Assembly (NCBI GenBank): GCA_934645275.1
Contig: CAKUDW010000123.1
Location: forward strand, 1-6,257
Source: an uncultured Clostridia bacterium
Lineage (GTDB): Bacteria; Bacillota_A; Clostridia; Christensenellales; Aristaeellaceae
Direction of reading: 5' to 3'
DNA: 6,257 bases
The notes below the pieces were generated by a model, which saw only the letters and a program-made list of their open reading frames with translations, was not told the origin of the DNA and did not search any database. Shown in pieces: positions 4,945-6,257 of the stretch. A program made the position numbers and the translations under genes. Every line of letters starts with the position of its first letter. The stretch's first letter is position 1.

Positions 4945-5958
4945 TCATATAATGTTGGCATTCGTATAGAACGGCGTATTTGCCGGCGCACGCAGCAGTG
5001 CTTCAAGCTCGTCGTCAAGCTTAAAGACCGTCACGGACAGACCCGCCATTTCCATGGAAGTGGCATATTCACCAACGTGCGGCAAAATGGGCTGAACGCC
5101 CCTTTCAGTTAGGCGTTCGGCAACGCGGCGATACACGATTAGCAGCTCCTCGCGGGGCGTAGCGCCGAGCCCATTCACCATCACGGAAACGCGGCTTCCA
5201 CGCTCGACCGGCATATCGGCAAGGATTTTATCCAGCACAAGATCAGCCACATCGTCCGCCGTCATCATCTTGCGCACCTCAATGCCAGGCTCGCCATGAA
5301 TGCCCATGCCGATTTCAATTTCATCCTCGGCGATGGAGAAGGTGGGCTTGCCGACCTCGGGCACGATGCACGGAGAGAGCGCTACACCCATCGTGCGGAT
5401 ATTATTCAGCGCCTTCTGCGCAACGGCGGCTACGCCGTCGAGATCCATACCCTGATCGGCAGCCGCACCGGCTGCCTTAAATGCGTACACCATGCCGGCC
5501 ACGCCGCGACGCTTCTGAGCCGCTTCTTTAGGCGATGAAGCCACATCGTCCCTCACGAGCACGGTCTTGGTTACGATGTCATCCTCCAAATCCACGGTTT
5601 CGCAGGCCATCTCAAAGTTCATTTTATCGCCGCCGTAGTTACCGTACAGGCAGAGCACGCCGCGGCCACGATCGCAGGCGCGAATCATATCGGCCATTTT
5701 CTGAGCCGAGGGCGAAGCGAACACATTGCCAACCGCGCAGCCGTCCAGCATCCCGCTGCCGACATAGCCTAGAAATACCGGCAAATGTCCGCTGCCGCCG
5801 GCGGTAACAATGCCGACCTTGTCTTCCCTCGCGGGATAGTTGCTAAGCAGTATGCGCTTATCCCCATTGAGCAGTCTGACCTTATCGCCATAAGCGGCGA
5901 TGATGCCCTCCATGGTTTCATCTACGAAGTGTTCGGGGCGGTTAATTATTTTCTTCAT
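4945..5958 (-). CDS. dhaK: Dihydroxyacetone kinase subunit DhaK-like (ketose-binding subunit)
   Basis: DhaK binds a short ketose, classically dihydroxyacetone, as a covalent hemiaminal on a histidine. At 337 residues it is slightly shorter than the roughly 356 of Escherichia coli DhaK. The catalytic features are present: GGSGH with His58, Asp111 in [11 protein letters not shown] (106-116), and the covalent histidine His221 in GMGIHGEPG (217-225). The strip after the first histidine reads [12 protein letters not shown] and VGNVFASPS, where classical DhaK has EPAHAGYVG and a different G-rich stretch. This indicates a divergent subclass that may act on another C3 or C4 ketose such as an erythrulose; that is inference. 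The start is set by AGGAGG 7 nt upstream of the ATG at 5958. It is the first gene of a dhaK-dhaL unit lying 96 bp downstream of an AraC-family gene in the same direction. Confidence 0.93.
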   Translation of the reverse strand: MKKIINRPEHFVDETMEGIIAAYGDKVRLLNGDKRILLSNYPAREDKVGIVTAGGSGHLPVFLGYVGSGMLDGCAVGNVFASPSAQKMADMIRACDRGRGVLCLYGNYGGDKMNFEMACETVDLEDDIVTKTVLVRDDVASSPKEAAQKRRGVAGMVYAFKAAGAAADQGMDLDGVAAVAQKALNNIRTMGVALSPCIVPEVGKPTFSIAEDEIEIGMGIHGEPGIEVRKMMTADDVADLVLDKILADMPVERGSRVSVMVNGLGATPREELLIVYRRVAERLTERGVQPILPHVGEYATSMEMAGLSVTVFKLDDELEALLRAPANTPFYTNANII

Positions 5959-5965
5959 GCCGTTT

Positions 5966-5971
5966 CCTCCT
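5966..5971 (-). promoter_or_regulatory. Ribosome binding site of dhaK
   Basis: A perfect AGGAGG on the minus strand, 7 nt before the ATG at 5958. It fixes this start. Confidence 0.85.
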
Positions 5972-5990
5972 GTGCTTTTTGTTCTCGTCC

Positions 5991-6019
5991 ATTATATATA
6001 ATCTATAATCCCATTCATG
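5991..6019 (-). promoter_or_regulatory. Candidate dhaK promoter with perfect -10 and poor -35
   Basis: TATAAT lies at 5996-5991 on the minus strand inside the perfect palindrome ATTATATATAAT (5991-6002). The tandem 7-mers GATTATA-GATTATA (6010-5997) lie just upstream. The hexamer 17 bp upstream of the -10 is CATGAA, a poor -35, so an activator may be needed. The encoded AraC-type neighbour is an obvious candidate. The leader would be about 26 nt. Confidence 0.45.
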
Positions 6020-6054
6020 CTTACCCAAAGGGTTCACGCCGGGATCAGCGCTGC

Positions 6055-6257
6055 CTATTCTTCCAATGCTCCGCGATACAGCTGGCGATATTCTTTGGGC
6101 GTCATGCCCTTCTCGCGCTTGAACAGCTTGCTGAAATAGTTCGAATTCTGGTATCCCACCATTTCACTGACTTCCGCAATCCGACTATCCGTGTTCTTCA
6201 ACAAATCGCAGGCAGCGTCCATGCGCTGAACGATAATATACTTCGAAAGCGTCATGT
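6055..6257 (-). CDS. AraC/YesN-type regulator, C-terminal part only (5' end beyond window)
   Basis: The frame is open from the right edge and ends at the TAG at 6055. The 67 visible residues are the last part of an AraC DNA-binding domain: the linker helix (YIIVQRMDAACDLL), then the second helix-turn-helix (IAEVSEMVGYQNSNYFSKLF) and the family close GMTPKEYRQ. This close and the YQNSNYFSKLFKREKG stretch are typical of AraC regulators and of YesN-type response regulators with an AraC output. Which of the two it is depends on the missing N-terminus. The ATG at 6255 is internal, not the real start. It is encoded 96 bp upstream of dhaK in the same orientation and probably controls dhaKL. Confidence 0.9.
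   Translation of the reverse strand, partial: MTLSKYIIVQRMDAACDLLKNTDSRIAEVSEMVGYQNSNYFSKLFKREKGMTPKEYRQLYRGALEE

Noticed and set aside
4278..4952. A 224-codon plus-strand open frame opposite dhaL
   Set aside because: It is antisense to a protein with all DhaL motifs and lacks any recognisable domain.
1..6257. CRISPR arrays, tRNA or rRNA genes, insertion sequences, phage or toxin-antitoxin genes
   Set aside because: I looked for repeated spacers, tRNA-like cloverleaf ends, transposase motifs and terminal inverted repeats and found none.

Overview
The window looks like accessory chromosomal DNA of an anaerobic Bacillota bacterium, most likely a Clostridia or Christensenellales-type gut or rumen lineage. 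The clues are strong AGGAGG-type ribosome binding sites, sigma-A-like promoters, two AraC-family regulators, a secreted GLUG-type repeat protein, and fairly GC-rich codon third positions. This placement is an inference, because there is no rRNA or taxonomic marker gene.

Layout. (1) Positions 1-1400, minus strand: most of a family-5 (oligopeptide/nickel type) ABC-transporter substrate-binding protein, cut by the left edge. Its promoter is close to consensus (TTGACG, 17 bp, TATAAT), with a perfect 12-bp palindrome just downstream. (2) Positions 1401-1928: a 528-bp gap holding that promoter, a second palindrome with the same AACGTT core 126 bp away, a terminator-like hairpin, an unassigned GC-rich stretch, and the promoter and leader of the next gene. 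(3) Positions 1929-2843, plus strand: an AraC-family regulator. (4) Positions 2854-2941: a compact regulatory region with two near-identical direct repeats one 21-bp period apart, an inverted repeat and an extended -10 element. (5) Positions 2951-4087, plus strand: a secreted right-handed beta-helix (GLUG-like) protein with a cysteine at the same place in six successive repeats. (6) Positions 4088-4304: convergent intergenic region with two strong hairpins. (7) Positions 5958-4305, minus strand: dhaK-dhaL, a two-gene unit for a PTS-type dihydroxyacetone kinase or a relative acting on another short ketose, with no dhaM in view. (8) Positions 6257-6055, minus strand: the C-terminal end of a second AraC/YesN-type regulator, upstream of dhaK in the same orientation.

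How the genes may work together. The most coherent unit is the AraC regulator plus the secreted beta-helix gene. The direct repeats between them have the two-helical-turn spacing typical of AraC-family sites and end at the -35 region of a promoter with a poor -35 hexamer, which fits an activator-dependent promoter. The dhaKL unit looks like catabolism of a short ketose under its own AraC/YesN-type regulator. The substrate-binding protein belongs to a transport operon that continues beyond the left edge; its ligand cannot be told from this sequence. The best candidates for something undescribed are the regulator/beta-helix pair and the variant DhaK-DhaL kinase without DhaM. Neither is shown here to be a new system.
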